In this document: positions 1 through 9,963 of the stretch, one piece after another
Numbering within the stretch: position 1 is the first letter of the stretch
Layout: the number at the start of each line of letters is the position of its first letter
NCBI RefSeq assembly: GCF_900129375.1
Contig: NZ_FQVN01000001.1
Coordinates: 62,001 to 126,000 of the forward strand
DNA length: 64,000 nt
Direction: 5' to 3'
Source: Streptoalloteichus hindustanus
Lineage (GTDB): Bacteria; Actinomycetota; Actinomycetes; Mycobacteriales; Pseudonocardiaceae
Position numbers and translations under genes: made by a program
Notes under the pieces: generated by a model
What the model was told of the DNA's origin: nothing
The model's database searches: none
Seen by the model: the letters and a program-made list of their open reading frames with translations, nothing else

Positions 1-660
1 GCCTGGGACAACGAGTCCGCGCCGTCGGCGAGGACGGCGGCCATGTCCCGCACCAGGCCGCGGATCGCCTCGGCGGTGACGTCCAGCGCCTCGGCCATCG
101 CGGTCATGGCGTCGCCGAGGTCGGTGCTGGCCTGGCCAACCTGGCGCATGTGGTCGAGGAAGGAGTCGGAGTCCGCGCCGTCCCACACCGCGTCCAGCGC
201 GCCCAGCGGCTTGTCGACGTCCTGCCGGACCCGCTCCAGCACCCGGCTCGCCGCCCGCCAGGCCTCGGCCTGCTCGTGCATGTCGTTCCAGCGGCCGACC
301 ACGCGGCCGAAGTACTCCTCCACCGGGTCGGGCACGCCCAGGTCCCTCGCGAGGCGGGAGAGGTAGTCGAGGTGTCCGAGCAGCCCGTCGGCCACCCGGT
401 CGCCGTCCGGCCCGTGCGCTCCGGGTCTGGACGCGCCCCGCGGCGGATACGGCAGGGGTGCCGGCGCCACGGGGCCGGGATGCGGCAGGGTGCGGGGCAG
501 ATCCGCACCGGGACGCGGGGCCGGCGCGGGCGGCTCGGCTGCCGGATACCGCTGCGGCTCGGGTCGGAGGTGACCCGGCCCGGGATACGGGGCCGGGGGC
601 GGCGAGAAGGCCGGTCGGTACGGGTTTCCGCCGGGCGGCTGGCCAACCGGATCACGTGGC
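1..660 (-). CDS. WXG100-like T7SS-associated protein, truncated by window edge
   Basis: Reading the minus strand from about 660 to base 1 gives an open frame with no stop. A Pro/Gly/Tyr-rich N-terminal stretch of about 80 residues is followed by a helical domain containing LDYLSRLARDLG, WRAASRVLERV and a central WDGADSDSF. That WxG-type turn between helices is typical of WXG100/PPE-like secretion substrates. The gene lies 3' of the EspC-like and eccB genes on the same strand. The start is unresolved: no ATG, GTG or TTG in this frame exists between 660 and 811. The well-placed ribosome site (GGGGGAGGAG) leads to GTG at 666 in another frame that stops at once. GTG at 470 is in frame but has no ribosome site. 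The C-terminus lies outside the window. Confidence 0.6.
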
Positions 661-811
661 AGCACTGGTGGGCTCCTCCCCCTCGACTCGCACTCGCTCC
701 GCGACGCCGTGCCCCCCGAACGCCGTGCGCCGTGCCCCGCTGTGACTCCGTGCCGCCGGGCTCCGTGGCTCGTGTGGCCCGGTGCCGTGCCCCGTGCCCG
801 TACCGGCGTGC

Positions 812-1126
812 TCAGTGCCGCTGGGTGCGCTTGAGGGTGCTGGCGTTGTCGGAGTCGTGGCCCTCGTAGTGGTCGGCCACCTTCACCAGGCCCACGCCGG
901 CCGCCCCGAGCACCTCGCACGCGCGGTCGAGCTGCTGGCGCAGCAGCGCGGCGGCCCGGCCGTAGGCGTCGGTCACCCGCACCGTCCGCCCGAGCTCGCC
1001 GAACGCCTCGGGCGGCAACGGGTGGGCGTTCACGGTGTCGCGGGCCCGCCGCACGGCCTGCGCTCCCTGGTCGACCCGTCGCGCGTAGTCGCGCAACCAG
1101 TCCGTCTCGACCCTGATGCCGTCCAC
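812..1126 (-). CDS. EspC-like type VII secretion-associated small protein
   Basis: This 104-residue helical protein starts at GTG 1126 behind a GAGGGGGG ribosome site. It resembles the EspC/ESX secretion-associated family: it begins IRVETDWLRDYARRVDQGAQAV, has a second helix YGRAAALLRQQLDRACEVL, and ends ADHYEGHDSDN, as EspC-like substrates do with a Tyr near the end of the second helix. It sits about 120 bp downstream of eccB on the same strand, which supports a role as a T7SS substrate or partner. The function is inferred from family resemblance and context only. Confidence 0.65.
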   Translation of the reverse strand: MDGIRVETDWLRDYARRVDQGAQAVRRARDTVNAHPLPPEAFGELGRTVRVTDAYGRAAALLRQQLDRACEVLGAAGVGLVKVADHYEGHDSDNASTLKRTQRH

Positions 1127-1248
1127 GCGCGCCCCCCTCGTCCCCGCGCCCACCGCCGAAGTCACCCGCACCGGCGGGCGCACCCGGGCGGCCGGCCCGG
1201 CGCCGTCCCCGCACTGTCGCGAGTGGACGGTCGCCGGGCCGCCCGGTC

Positions 1249-2868
1249 TCACTTCCCGGTCTGGCCGGTGCCCTGCTGGCCGTTGGCCTGGCCGCCCTGC
1301 TGCTCGCCGGGGGGCAGCTCGGCCTTCGGCGCGCTCTGGTCGACCGGCAGGCTGTCGTAGATCCGGTCGGCCATCGCCGGGTCCAACGCCGGCCCGTTGG
1401 GCAGCAACTGCAGGATCGACTGCGGCGCCGGCGCGTACTTCTCGCCGAGCCCGAGCCCCTTGGCGATCTCCTCGCTGGGCACGCCGTAGCGCACGCCGCG
1501 GTCGGAGACCACCGAGATCGGCCCGGAGGCGACGTCCATCTGCGTGTTCACGCTGCGGACCACCGCACCCTTGCCGGGCGGCATGAACGCCAGGTCGATG
1601 TTCTCCAGGTTGTCCAACTTGTACTGGGCGAGCTTGACCGGCCGCATCTTGTCCGGCAGCGGCACGCGGCGGCCGACGGTCACCGAGGTCTCCGGCTTGC
1701 CGTCCTTGCCGCTCCACCGCAGGCAGGTCACCGGGGCCTCGGCCACGCCGAGCGCCTTCTCCGGCGTCACCACGGGCAGGTCGTCGATCTTCAGCTTCTG
1801 CGCGTCCGGCGCGGTCTTGGCCACGTCGGCCGGCGGCACGTCGATCGGCTTGACGGCGCCGGTCTTCGGGTCGGAGTACCGGATCAGCTCGGCGACGGCC
1901 TGCGGCACCTGCTGCACACCGTCCCTGAGCACGACGAAGTACTCCTCGGCCTGCCCGGTGCGGTAGGCCCGGACCACGTTGCCGACCTTCGCGCCGCGGA
2001 TGGAGAAGTTGGGCTCGCCGTTCTGCCCGGGGATGGCCGGCGCCTCGACCCTGCCCACCTCGGGAATCGTGTTGAGCAGGGCGGTGCTGATCGGCCGCGG
2101 CTCCACGTTGGTCAGCCGCAGCGCGCTCATCACCTGCTGGTTCGCCACGTCGATCAGGCCGCGGACGACGGTCCTGCGGTCCTTCTTGTTCGTGTAGAGC
2201 AGGTAGTGCTGGCCGTTGCTCGCCCGCACGAGGACCACGCGGTTGTCCCCGAGCGGGTCGATCGTCTGCTCGACGCCGATCAACGCCGTCGTCTCGACGT
2301 CCGGCTTCTTCTCCTGCGGCGCGGTCGGGTCGGTCCGCAGCTCGTCGCAGACCGACCACACCGGGACGGCCTGCTGGTCGGCGTGGGTGGGCAGCATCTC
2401 CGGGGCGCCCGGCATGCCGGTCAGCGGCCCCTTCGGGGTGTTCTGCAGCGCGGTCTCGTCGACGACGATGGGGTCGCCGCCACCCGGTCCGGGACCGGCG
2501 CCGGCCGGGCCGCCGCCCTGTCCGCCCTTCTGGGCGCGCGCCATCAGCAACAACTTGGCCGAGGCGATGTTCGGCGTCGGGATCAGCTGCTGCGGGTTGC
2601 CGGCGACCACGTAGACGGCGCCGGTCTGCTTGCTGATGACGATGCCGCCCTCCTTGGGCAGGCTGCCCTTCGGCTTGAGCACGCCGAAGATGAGGAAGCC
2701 GAGCACGCCGACCACCGCCAGCAGGGCGCCGGCGGCGAGAGCACGTTGGTGGGTGCGCATCGGCTCGTGCAGCATCACGGCGTCCTTGCGCGTGAGCGCG
2801 GACTCCATGCGGCGGAGCACGAATCGATACGCCTGAACCTGGGACTTCGTCGTGGGTGTTGAGGGCAT
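1249..2868 (-). CDS. eccB: Type VII secretion protein EccB
   Basis: EccB is a membrane-anchored, mostly extracytoplasmic core subunit of the type VII secretion complex. The protein is 539 residues, close to the roughly 500 usual for EccB. It begins MPSTPTTKSQVQAYRFVLRRME, a recognisable EccB N-terminus. One membrane helix follows at about residues 43-64 (LAAGALLAVVGVLGFLIFG), then the motif GGIVISKQTGAVYVV and a large outside domain with two widely spaced cysteines. The C-terminus is Gln/Gly-rich. The chosen ATG at 2868 has GGAGAG about 13 bases upstream. It is divergent from eccE across a 190 bp gap that probably holds both promoters. No eccC or eccD is visible in the window. Confidence 0.9.
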   Translation of the reverse strand: MPSTPTTKSQVQAYRFVLRRMESALTRKDAVMLHEPMRTHQRALAAGALLAVVGVLGFLIFGVLKPKGSLPKEGGIVISKQTGAVYVVAGNPQQLIPTPNIASAKLLLMARAQKGGQGGGPAGAGPGPGGGDPIVVDETALQNTPKGPLTGMPGAPEMLPTHADQQAVPVWSVCDELRTDPTAPQEKKPDVETTALIGVEQTIDPLGDNRVVLVRASNGQHYLLYTNKKDRRTVVRGLIDVANQQVMSALRLTNVEPRPISTALLNTIPEVGRVEAPAIPGQNGEPNFSIRGAKVGNVVRAYRTGQAEEYFVVLRDGVQQVPQAVAELIRYSDPKTGAVKPIDVPPADVAKTAPDAQKLKIDDLPVVTPEKALGVAEAPVTCLRWSGKDGKPETSVTVGRRVPLPDKMRPVKLAQYKLDNLENIDLAFMPPGKGAVVRSVNTQMDVASGPISVVSDRGVRYGVPSEEIAKGLGLGEKYAPAPQSILQLLPNGPALDPAMADRIYDSLPVDQSAPKAELPPGEQQGGQANGQQGTGQTGK

Positions 2869-3058
2869 TCTCGGCCTGCAGCTCTCCCGTCCGCGATACG
2901 GTTCCGCAGGATAGCCGGCCGGTTCGACGTCCGGGTCCGGTTCGACCGAACCGGATTCCGGGCCGGACGCCGGCCGCACCAGAGCAGTCGCCCGCGCCGA
3001 CACCGAACCCGACTGACCCGTGCCGGCGCGAAGGGAGCGAGGGGGAGAGACCGAACGG

Positions 3059-4366
3059 ATGTCCGTGACCACATCACGCCCCGCCCCGCCGGGGCCGGCC
3101 GCGGCCGTGAACGCGATGCGCGCCGCCATGCGCGCCCGCCGGCGCACGATGGGCGCGAGCCTGGGCGCGTTGCCGGTCGTCAACCTCGTGGTGATCGAGG
3201 TCGGGCTGGCGCTCGGGCTCCTGCTGCTCGCGGCGAACTCCGCCCTGTGGCCGGTCTCGGCCGCCGTGCTGCTGATCGCCCTCGTCGTGGCGTTCATCCG
3301 CTGGCGCGGCCGCTGGTTCACCCAGTGGGTCGGGCTGACCCTGCGCTACACCTTCCGCTCGCACGCCAGGGTGGTCCGCCCGGCCGAGGTGGCGGCCGCG
3401 GCTCCGGCCGCGACCGGGGAGCGGGCCGACGACGAGGCGGTGACCGGCCCGGAGGACCCGAGGGTCGCCGTGCTCCGGCTGGCCGTGCCCGACCTCGTGG
3501 TCGCGCACGGCACCGACCACGAGCGCCGGCAGGTCGGGCTGGCCTGGCACGAGGGCACCTGGACCGCCGTGCTGCTGGTCGACACCCCGCAGCCCATGGT
3601 CGGCCGGGTCGGCACGGCGCCGAACCTGCCGCTGAGCGTGCTCGCGCCGTGCCTGGAGGACCGGGGCACCGTGCTGGACGCGATCCAGGTGATCTGGCAC
3701 TGCTACCCCGGCAGCGCGGCCCTGCCGCCGAACTCCCCCGCGTTGGCCTCCTACCTGGAGGTGCTGGGCCAGCTTCCGGCCGCGGCGCGCCGCACCACGT
3801 GGATCGCGGTGCGCCTCGACCCGCGGCGCTGCCCCGCGGCCGTGCGGGAGCGCGGCGGCGGCGTGGTCGGCGCGCACCGCGCGTTGATCGGCGCCCTGTC
3901 CCGCGTACGCAGCGCCCTGAACGAGCGCGGCATCCCCACCCGCCCGCTGGACGTCGACGAGCTGCTGCGCGCGGGCATCTCCGCGGGAGAGCTGACCGCC
4001 GCGCTCGGGTCGAAGTCCTCGGTGACGCTGCGGGAGCGGTGGGCCGGGGTGACCGCGGGCGGCATCGGCCACGCGAGCTACGCGATCACCGGTTGGCCGA
4101 GCCGACCGGCGGAGAGCCTCAACGCGTTGACTGGCGTGCGCGCGTTGTCCTCCACCGTGGCGCTGTCGCTGGCGCCCAGCGGCGAGGACGGCCAGGTGGG
4201 GTTGCGCGGCCTGGTCCGGGTGAGCGCGCGGACGCCGAGCGAGCTCGACGCCGCCGACGGCCAGCTCCAGCAACTCGGCGACCGGCTCGGCGTCTCGTTG
4301 ACGCCGCTGCGGGGCCTGCAGGCCGCCGGGCTCTCGGCGACGCTGCCGATGGGAGGTGCCGGGTGA
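3059..4366 (+). CDS. eccE: Type VII secretion protein EccE
   Basis: EccE is the peripheral membrane subunit of the T7SS core. The 435-residue product has two adjacent N-terminal membrane helices at about residues 37-57 and 60-78 (VVNLVVIEVGLALGLLLLA and WPVSAAVLLIALVVAFIRW). The sequence RGRWFTQWVGLTLRYTFR follows, as in EccE proteins, then a soluble alpha/beta domain. ATG 3059 is preceded by GGGGGAGAG at a good distance, and it removes the extra residues of an upstream in-frame ATG-less extension. The stop overlaps the next start (GTGA), indicating translational coupling. Confidence 0.8.
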   Translation: MSVTTSRPAPPGPAAAVNAMRAAMRARRRTMGASLGALPVVNLVVIEVGLALGLLLLAANSALWPVSAAVLLIALVVAFIRWRGRWFTQWVGLTLRYTFRSHARVVRPAEVAAAAPAATGERADDEAVTGPEDPRVAVLRLAVPDLVVAHGTDHERRQVGLAWHEGTWTAVLLVDTPQPMVGRVGTAPNLPLSVLAPCLEDRGTVLDAIQVIWHCYPGSAALPPNSPALASYLEVLGQLPAAARRTTWIAVRLDPRRCPAAVRERGGGVVGAHRALIGALSRVRSALNERGIPTRPLDVDELLRAGISAGELTAALGSKSSVTLRERWAGVTAGGIGHASYAITGWPSRPAESLNALTGVRALSSTVALSLAPSGEDGQVGLRGLVRVSARTPSELDAADGQLQQLGDRLGVSLTPLRGLQAAGLSATLPMGGAG

Positions 4367-5088
4367 GCCGGACGCGGTTGGAGAACCAGGGCGGGGCCGG
4401 TGGGGTCGCGCCGGAGTTCCTGGTCTCGCCCGAGGCGCTGGACGCGGTCAGCCCGTCCGGCGACCGGGGCGGGATGATGCTCGGCGCCACCCCGCAGGGC
4501 GAGCCGCTGAGCATGTCGATCCTGCGCGCCGAGCCCACCCGGATCGTGATGGTGGGCGGGTTGTACCTGGCCAGGCAGCTCGCGCTGCGGGCGATGGCGA
4601 CCGGCGCCTGGGTGATCGTGGCGACCGGCCGGCCGCAGGCGTGGCAGGTGCTGGCGCGGGCCGCCGGGCAGCGCCCCGACGGCGGAGCGGTGCCGCTGGT
4701 GCAGATCCGCCGGCTCGTCCCGGTGGAGCTGCCCAGGGCAACCGAGGACGGCCCGCTGCTGGTGATCCACGACGGCGGCGCTGCGCCGCAGGAGATGTTC
4801 CCGCCGCGGTCGGCGTGGCAGACCACGGTGTACGTGCTGCCGTACCTGCACCCGAACGCGATGGCCGTGGCGAACACCGCGGACCTGGTGCTGCTCCAGC
4901 GGATGCCGATGGGGCAGGCGCAGATGGCCGCCCGCACCTGGCGGCTCGGGCCGCAGCACGTGCAGCAGCTCGCCACGATGAAGAACGACGCGGTTGTGGC
5001 GTTGGGCGCCAACCTGTGGCAGCCGCTGCGACTGATCAGCAACGCGCGGGAGCAGCAGATCCTCGGGCCGGTGCGGCTGGGGGACTGA
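4363..5088 (+). CDS. Unknown protein translationally coupled to eccE
   Basis: This gene encodes 241 residues. Its GTG start overlaps the eccE stop by four bases, so the two are almost certainly co-translated. I do not recognise the family. It has no membrane helix. The order of elements looks like a compact alpha/beta domain: TRIVMVGGLYLARQLALRAM, then WVIVATGRPQAWQVL, then a hydrophobic strand ending in acids (GPLLVIHDGG), then TVYVLPYLHPNAMAVANTADLVLLQRM. The strand-DG pattern could be a degenerate Walker B of an ATPase-like fold, but no intact P-loop is present. Context says it is an accessory of the T7SS. Confidence 0.75.
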   Translation: MSRTRLENQGGAGGVAPEFLVSPEALDAVSPSGDRGGMMLGATPQGEPLSMSILRAEPTRIVMVGGLYLARQLALRAMATGAWVIVATGRPQAWQVLARAAGQRPDGGAVPLVQIRRLVPVELPRATEDGPLLVIHDGGAAPQEMFPPRSAWQTTVYVLPYLHPNAMAVANTADLVLLQRMPMGQAQMAARTWRLGPQHVQQLATMKNDAVVALGANLWQPLRLISNAREQQILGPVRLGD

Positions 5089-5114
5089 GCTCCTCCGTCA
5101 CCATCGGTGATCAC

Positions 5115-5146
5115 GGGGCGTCACCTTTTGGGGTGGCGCCCCGTCT
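5115..5146. terminator. Inverted repeat after the eccE operon
   Basis: ACGGGGCG and CACC pair with GGTG and CGCCCCGT around a TTTT loop, with one mismatch. The repeat lies 26 bases after the stop of the gene coupled to eccE, so it probably ends that operon. Beyond it, 5147-5409 holds no gene. It contains a perfect 10 bp palindrome GTGGTACCAC at 5261-5270 and the ribosome site of the peptidase gene. Confidence 0.6.
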
Positions 5147-5409
5147 CGTTCTCCGAACACCGCGGTCGCCGATCCCCCCGTTCCACCGCACCCGGCACGC
5201 TGCGCGCGGATCAGCGGACTAGCCCGAAAAGCCCAGTTTCCGAACGGGCGACAATTCTTTGTGGTACCACGGGCCCACGCCGTTTTCAATGACTGTTTGC
5301 CCAGGTCAGGGGACCATATCCTGGGAAGACGTCCCCATGGACGAGTCATTCCCCAGACCGCGCCCGGTTGAACCAACCGATGCGCACCCCTGCCTGAGGG
5401 AGCACAGCC

Positions 5410-6993
<1,584 letters not shown>

Positions 6994-7113
6994 TCGGCGT
7001 GCCCTGACGACCGTGCTCTGACGACCGTGCCCCTGCTGGCACCAGCACCGACGGCACCAGCACTGCCGGCGCCAACACCGCCGGGCCCGGCCTGACCTGA
7101 CCCGGCGCCCACA

Positions 7114-7154
7114 GGACGTGACGCTCGGACGCGCCAAGCCCGGGCGTCACGTCC
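7114..7154. terminator. Convergent terminator between the protease and truA
   Basis: Arms GGACGTGACGC (7114-7124) and GCGTCACGTCC (7144-7154) are perfect 11 bp inverted copies around a 19-base loop. The right arm covers the truA stop codon. The repeat sits where the two convergent transcripts meet. Just upstream, TGACGACCGTGC is repeated in tandem at about 7005-7030. Confidence 0.5.
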
Positions 7155-8085
7155 GCGCGCCACCCGGTTCGCCGAGGTCCCGGCACGACGCGTCGGGGAC
7201 GCGAAGCCGGCGGGTGGCCTCGGCGCGCGCCGCCAGCTCGGCGTCGGCCGGGTAGTCGACGCCGACGAGCGTGAGCCCGTGCGCCGGGGCGACGGTGACG
7301 CCGTTGGCCCGCTCCGTCGCGCGCAGCAGGGCGGCCGGCCAGTCGGTCGGCCGGCGGGCCTCACCGACGGAGAGCAGGGCGCCGACCAGGCTCCGCACCA
7401 TCGAGTGGCAGAACGCGTCGGCCGACACGAACGCCGTGAGGAAGTGCCCGTCCCTGACCCACTCGAACCGCTGCAGCTCCCGGACGGTGGTCGCGCCCTC
7501 CCGCCGCCGGCAGAAGGCCACGAAGTCGTGCTCGCCGAGCATCAGCGCGGACGCCGCGTTCATCGCCGCGTCGTCGAGCGGGCGGGGCCACCCCAGGACG
7601 TGCCGCCGCAGGGACGGCTCGACGCCCCACGGCGCGTCGCACACCCGGTACTCGTAGTGCCGGCGCAGCGCGGAGAAGCGGGCGTCGAAGCCCTCCGACG
7701 CGCGGACGACCGAGAACACCCGCACGTCGTCCGGTAGCAGCCGGTTGAGCCGCCGCGCCAAATCGTCCACTTCGGACTCGGCGGGCACGTCGGCGTGCGC
7801 GGTCTGGCCGTTCGCGTGCACACCGGCGTCGGTGCGGCCGGCGACGGTCAGCCCCACGTCGGTGCGCAGCAGGCGGGACAGCGCCGCCTCGAGTTCACCC
7901 TGGACGGTGCGCCGCCCCGGTTGCTTGGCCCACCCGGAGAAGTCCGTGCCGTCGTAGGCCAGGTCCAGTCGGACGCGGACCCTCGCCGCCGCGGGCTCCT
8001 CGGCCCACCGGCGCGTCCCCGCGGCCTCGTCCCGCGTGCGGACGAGCCCGCCACCCCCGGTGGGGGTGGCGGGCTCGGGACGCAC
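7147..8085 (-). CDS. truA: tRNA pseudouridine synthase A
   Basis: TruA converts uridines 38-40 of tRNA anticodon stems to pseudouridine. The 312-residue product carries [16 protein letters not shown], the catalytic Asp in [16 protein letters not shown], and the C-terminal [14 protein letters not shown] motif. It is the last gene of the alpha operon, 26 bases after rplQ, as in many actinobacteria. The only in-frame start seen is GTG 8085. This puts a perfect 15 bp hairpin (8044-8076) inside the first codons and gives an N-terminal extension of about 37 residues before the family begins. A non-canonical start after the hairpin cannot be excluded. Confidence 0.93.
   Translation of the reverse strand: MRPEPATPTGGGGLVRTRDEAAGTRRWAEEPAAARVRVRLDLAYDGTDFSGWAKQPGRRTVQGELEAALSRLLRTDVGLTVAGRTDAGVHANGQTAHADVPAESEVDDLARRLNRLLPDDVRVFSVVRASEGFDARFSALRRHYEYRVCDAPWGVEPSLRRHVLGWPRPLDDAAMNAASALMLGEHDFVAFCRRREGATTVRELQRFEWVRDGHFLTAFVSADAFCHSMVRSLVGALLSVGEARRPTDWPAALLRATERANGVTVAPAHGLTLVGVDYPADAELAARAEATRRLRVPDASCRDLGEPGGART
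8044..8076 (-). terminator. Perfect 15 bp hairpin inside the 5' end of truA
   Basis: GAGCCCGCCACCCCC and its exact inverted copy are separated by a 3-base loop. It lies 36-68 bases after the rplQ stop and would be a strong terminator or attenuator stem, though no U tract follows on the minus strand. Because it also falls within the truA reading frame it may set the truA expression level. Confidence 0.6.
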
Positions 8086-8111
8086 AGCTCCGGTGCGGTC
8101 GGGCGAGTTCG

Positions 8112-8636
8112 TCAGGACTCGTCCTTCTTCTCGGCGGCCTTCTCGTCGGCCTTGGCCTCGGCGCCGGCCTCGTCGGCCTGGACCTCGGCACCGGTCTCCT
8201 CGGCCTTGGCCGGGGTCTCGGTCTCGGCGTCCTTGGCGAACTGGGTGCCGCGCGCCTGCTCCGCCTCGGCGGTCACGGTCCGCTCCCGCACCAGCTCGAT
8301 GACCGCCATCTTGGCGTTGTCGCCCTTGCGCGGCATCGTCTTGATGATGCGGGTGTAGCCGCCGTCCCGCTCGGCGAAGAGCGGAGCGATCTCGGCGAAC
8401 AGCTTGTGCAGCACGTCCTTGTTGCGGATGACCTTCAGCACCTCGCGGCGGTTGTGCAGGTCGCCGCGCTTGGCCTTGGTGATCAGCCGCTCCGCCAACG
8501 GCTTGAGCCGCTTCGCCTTGGCCTCGGTCGTCTGGATCCGGCCGTGCTCGAACAGCGAGGTGGCCAGGTTGGCCAGCAGCAGCCGCTCGTGGGCCGGCGA
8601 CCCGCCGAGACGGGCGCCCTTGGTGGGCTTGGGCAT
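8112..8636 (-). CDS. rplQ: 50S ribosomal protein L17
   Basis: L17 binds 23S rRNA near the exit tunnel. Residues 1-120 match the family ([31 protein letters not shown] at the start, then [21 protein letters not shown]). The remaining 50 or so residues form an Ala/Glu/Lys-rich acidic tail, making 174 residues against about 127 in E. coli; such tails are common in actinobacterial L17. GAGGAGC precedes ATG 8636. It lies between rpoA and truA on the same strand. Confidence 0.97.
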   Translation of the reverse strand: MPKPTKGARLGGSPAHERLLLANLATSLFEHGRIQTTEAKAKRLKPLAERLITKAKRGDLHNRREVLKVIRNKDVLHKLFAEIAPLFAERDGGYTRIIKTMPRKGDNAKMAVIELVRERTVTAEAEQARGTQFAKDAETETPAKAEETGAEVQADEAGAEAKADEKAAEKKDES

Positions 8637-8677
8637 CGGTTGCTCCTCTTGCTTCCTGGAGGTCTCCCGCCCGACCG

Positions 8678-8703
8678 GCTCCCCGCCCAGGAGGGCGGGG
8701 AGC
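8678..8703 (-). terminator. Hairpin between rpoA and rplQ
   Basis: GCTCCCCGCCC and GGGCGGGGAGC are perfect 11 bp arms with a 4-base loop, filling most of the 78 bp gap between rpoA and rplQ. No U run follows, so attenuation or RNA processing inside the operon is as likely as termination. Confidence 0.5.
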
Positions 8704-8714
8704 TGGTCAACGCG

Positions 8715-9764
8715 TCAGAGCTGCTCCGTCTCTGCGTAGTCCTGGCCGTCGTCGTTGCCGTGCTCGGCGCCGACCGCCCACCCCTCGCTGGGGTACTCGG
8801 CGGCGGCGGCGGTCGGGTCGAAGCCGGGCGGGCTGTCCTTGAGCGCCAGGCCAAGGCCGGCCAGCTTCATCTTGACCTCGTCGATCGACTTCGCACCGAA
8901 GTTGCGAATGTCGAGCAGGTCGGCCTCGCTGCGCGAGACCAGCTCGCCGACGGTGTGGATGCCCTCCCGCTTGAGGCAGTTGTAGGAGCGCACCGTCAGG
9001 TCGAGGTCCTCGATCGGCATCGCGAACGCGGCGATGGTGTCCGCCTCGGCCGGCGACGGGCCGATCTCGATGCCCTCGGCGTCCACGTTCAGCTCGCGGG
9101 CCAGGCCGAACAGCTCGACCAGGGTCTTGCCGGCCGAGGCCAGCGCGTCCCGCGGGGTGATCGACGGCTTGGTCTCGACGTCGAGGATCAGCTTGTCGAA
9201 GTCGGTCCGCTGCTCGACACGGGTGGCCTCGACCTTGTAGGTCACCTTGAGCACCGGCGAGTAGATCGAGTCGACCGGGATCCGGCCGATCTCGGCGCCG
9301 GCCTGCTTGTTCTGCACGGCCGGGACGTAGCCGCGACCACGCTCGACGACGAGCTCGATCTCCAGCTTGCCCTTGGCGTTCAGGGTGGCGATGTGCAGGT
9401 CCGGGTTGTGCACGGTGACACCGGCCGGCGGCACGATGTCGCCCGCGGTGACCTCACCGGGCCCCTGCTTGCGCAGGTACATGGTCACCGGCTCGTCCTC
9501 CTCGGAGCTGACCACGAGCTCCTTGAGGTTGAGGATGATGTCGGTGACGTCCTCCTTGACGCCCGGCACGGTGGTGAACTCGTGCAGCACGCCGTCGATG
9601 CGGATGCTGGTCACCGCCGCGCCCGGGATCGAGGACAGCAGGGTGCGCCGCAGGGAGTTGCCGAGCGTGTAGCCGAAGCCCGGCTCGAGCGGCTCGATGA
9701 CGAACCGGGAGCGGGTCTCGTTGACCGGCTCCTCGGTCAGCGTGGGTCGCTGGGAGATGAGCAC
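8715..9764 (-). CDS. rpoA: DNA-directed RNA polymerase alpha subunit
   Basis: Alpha nucleates RNA polymerase assembly and contacts promoters and activators. The 349 residues show the N-terminal assembly domain ([28 protein letters not shown]), then the insert domain, a short linker and the C-terminal domain ([25 protein letters not shown], ending [13 protein letters not shown]). An acidic tail follows. It is in the standard alpha operon position between rpsD and rplQ. The large hairpin in the 199 bp gap from rpsD may tune its expression. Confidence 0.98.
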   Translation of the reverse strand: MLISQRPTLTEEPVNETRSRFVIEPLEPGFGYTLGNSLRRTLLSSIPGAAVTSIRIDGVLHEFTTVPGVKEDVTDIILNLKELVVSSEEDEPVTMYLRKQGPGEVTAGDIVPPAGVTVHNPDLHIATLNAKGKLEIELVVERGRGYVPAVQNKQAGAEIGRIPVDSIYSPVLKVTYKVEATRVEQRTDFDKLILDVETKPSITPRDALASAGKTLVELFGLARELNVDAEGIEIGPSPAEADTIAAFAMPIEDLDLTVRSYNCLKREGIHTVGELVSRSEADLLDIRNFGAKSIDEVKMKLAGLGLALKDSPPGFDPTAAAAEYPSEGWAVGAEHGNDDGQDYAETEQL

Positions 9765-9904
9765 TGTCGGTTTCCTTTCCTACCGGCGCCCGCCATATGA
9801 CGCCGACGGGGATGGCGCGCCGGCCGGTCCCGTGGCGCGTGCGCCGCGGGACCGGGGCCGGCGAGGCGGTCGACACATCCGGCGTGTCGCCGCCGACCCC
9901 GGCG

Positions 9905-9957
9905 CCGGGGGAGGCGGCGCGGGAGCGGGGTTCCCGCGCCCCGGCCGCCTCCCCCGG
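9905..9957 (-). terminator. Large GC-rich hairpin between rpsD and rpoA
   Basis: CCGGGGGAGGCGGC (9905-9918) is an exact inverted copy of GCCGCCTCCCCCGG (9944-9957). The 25-base interior can itself fold (GCGGGA with TCCCGC). It begins 6 bases after the rpsD stop, in an operon that continues into rpoA, so partial termination or mRNA processing is likely. Confidence 0.5.
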
Positions 9958-9963
9958 GCTGGA

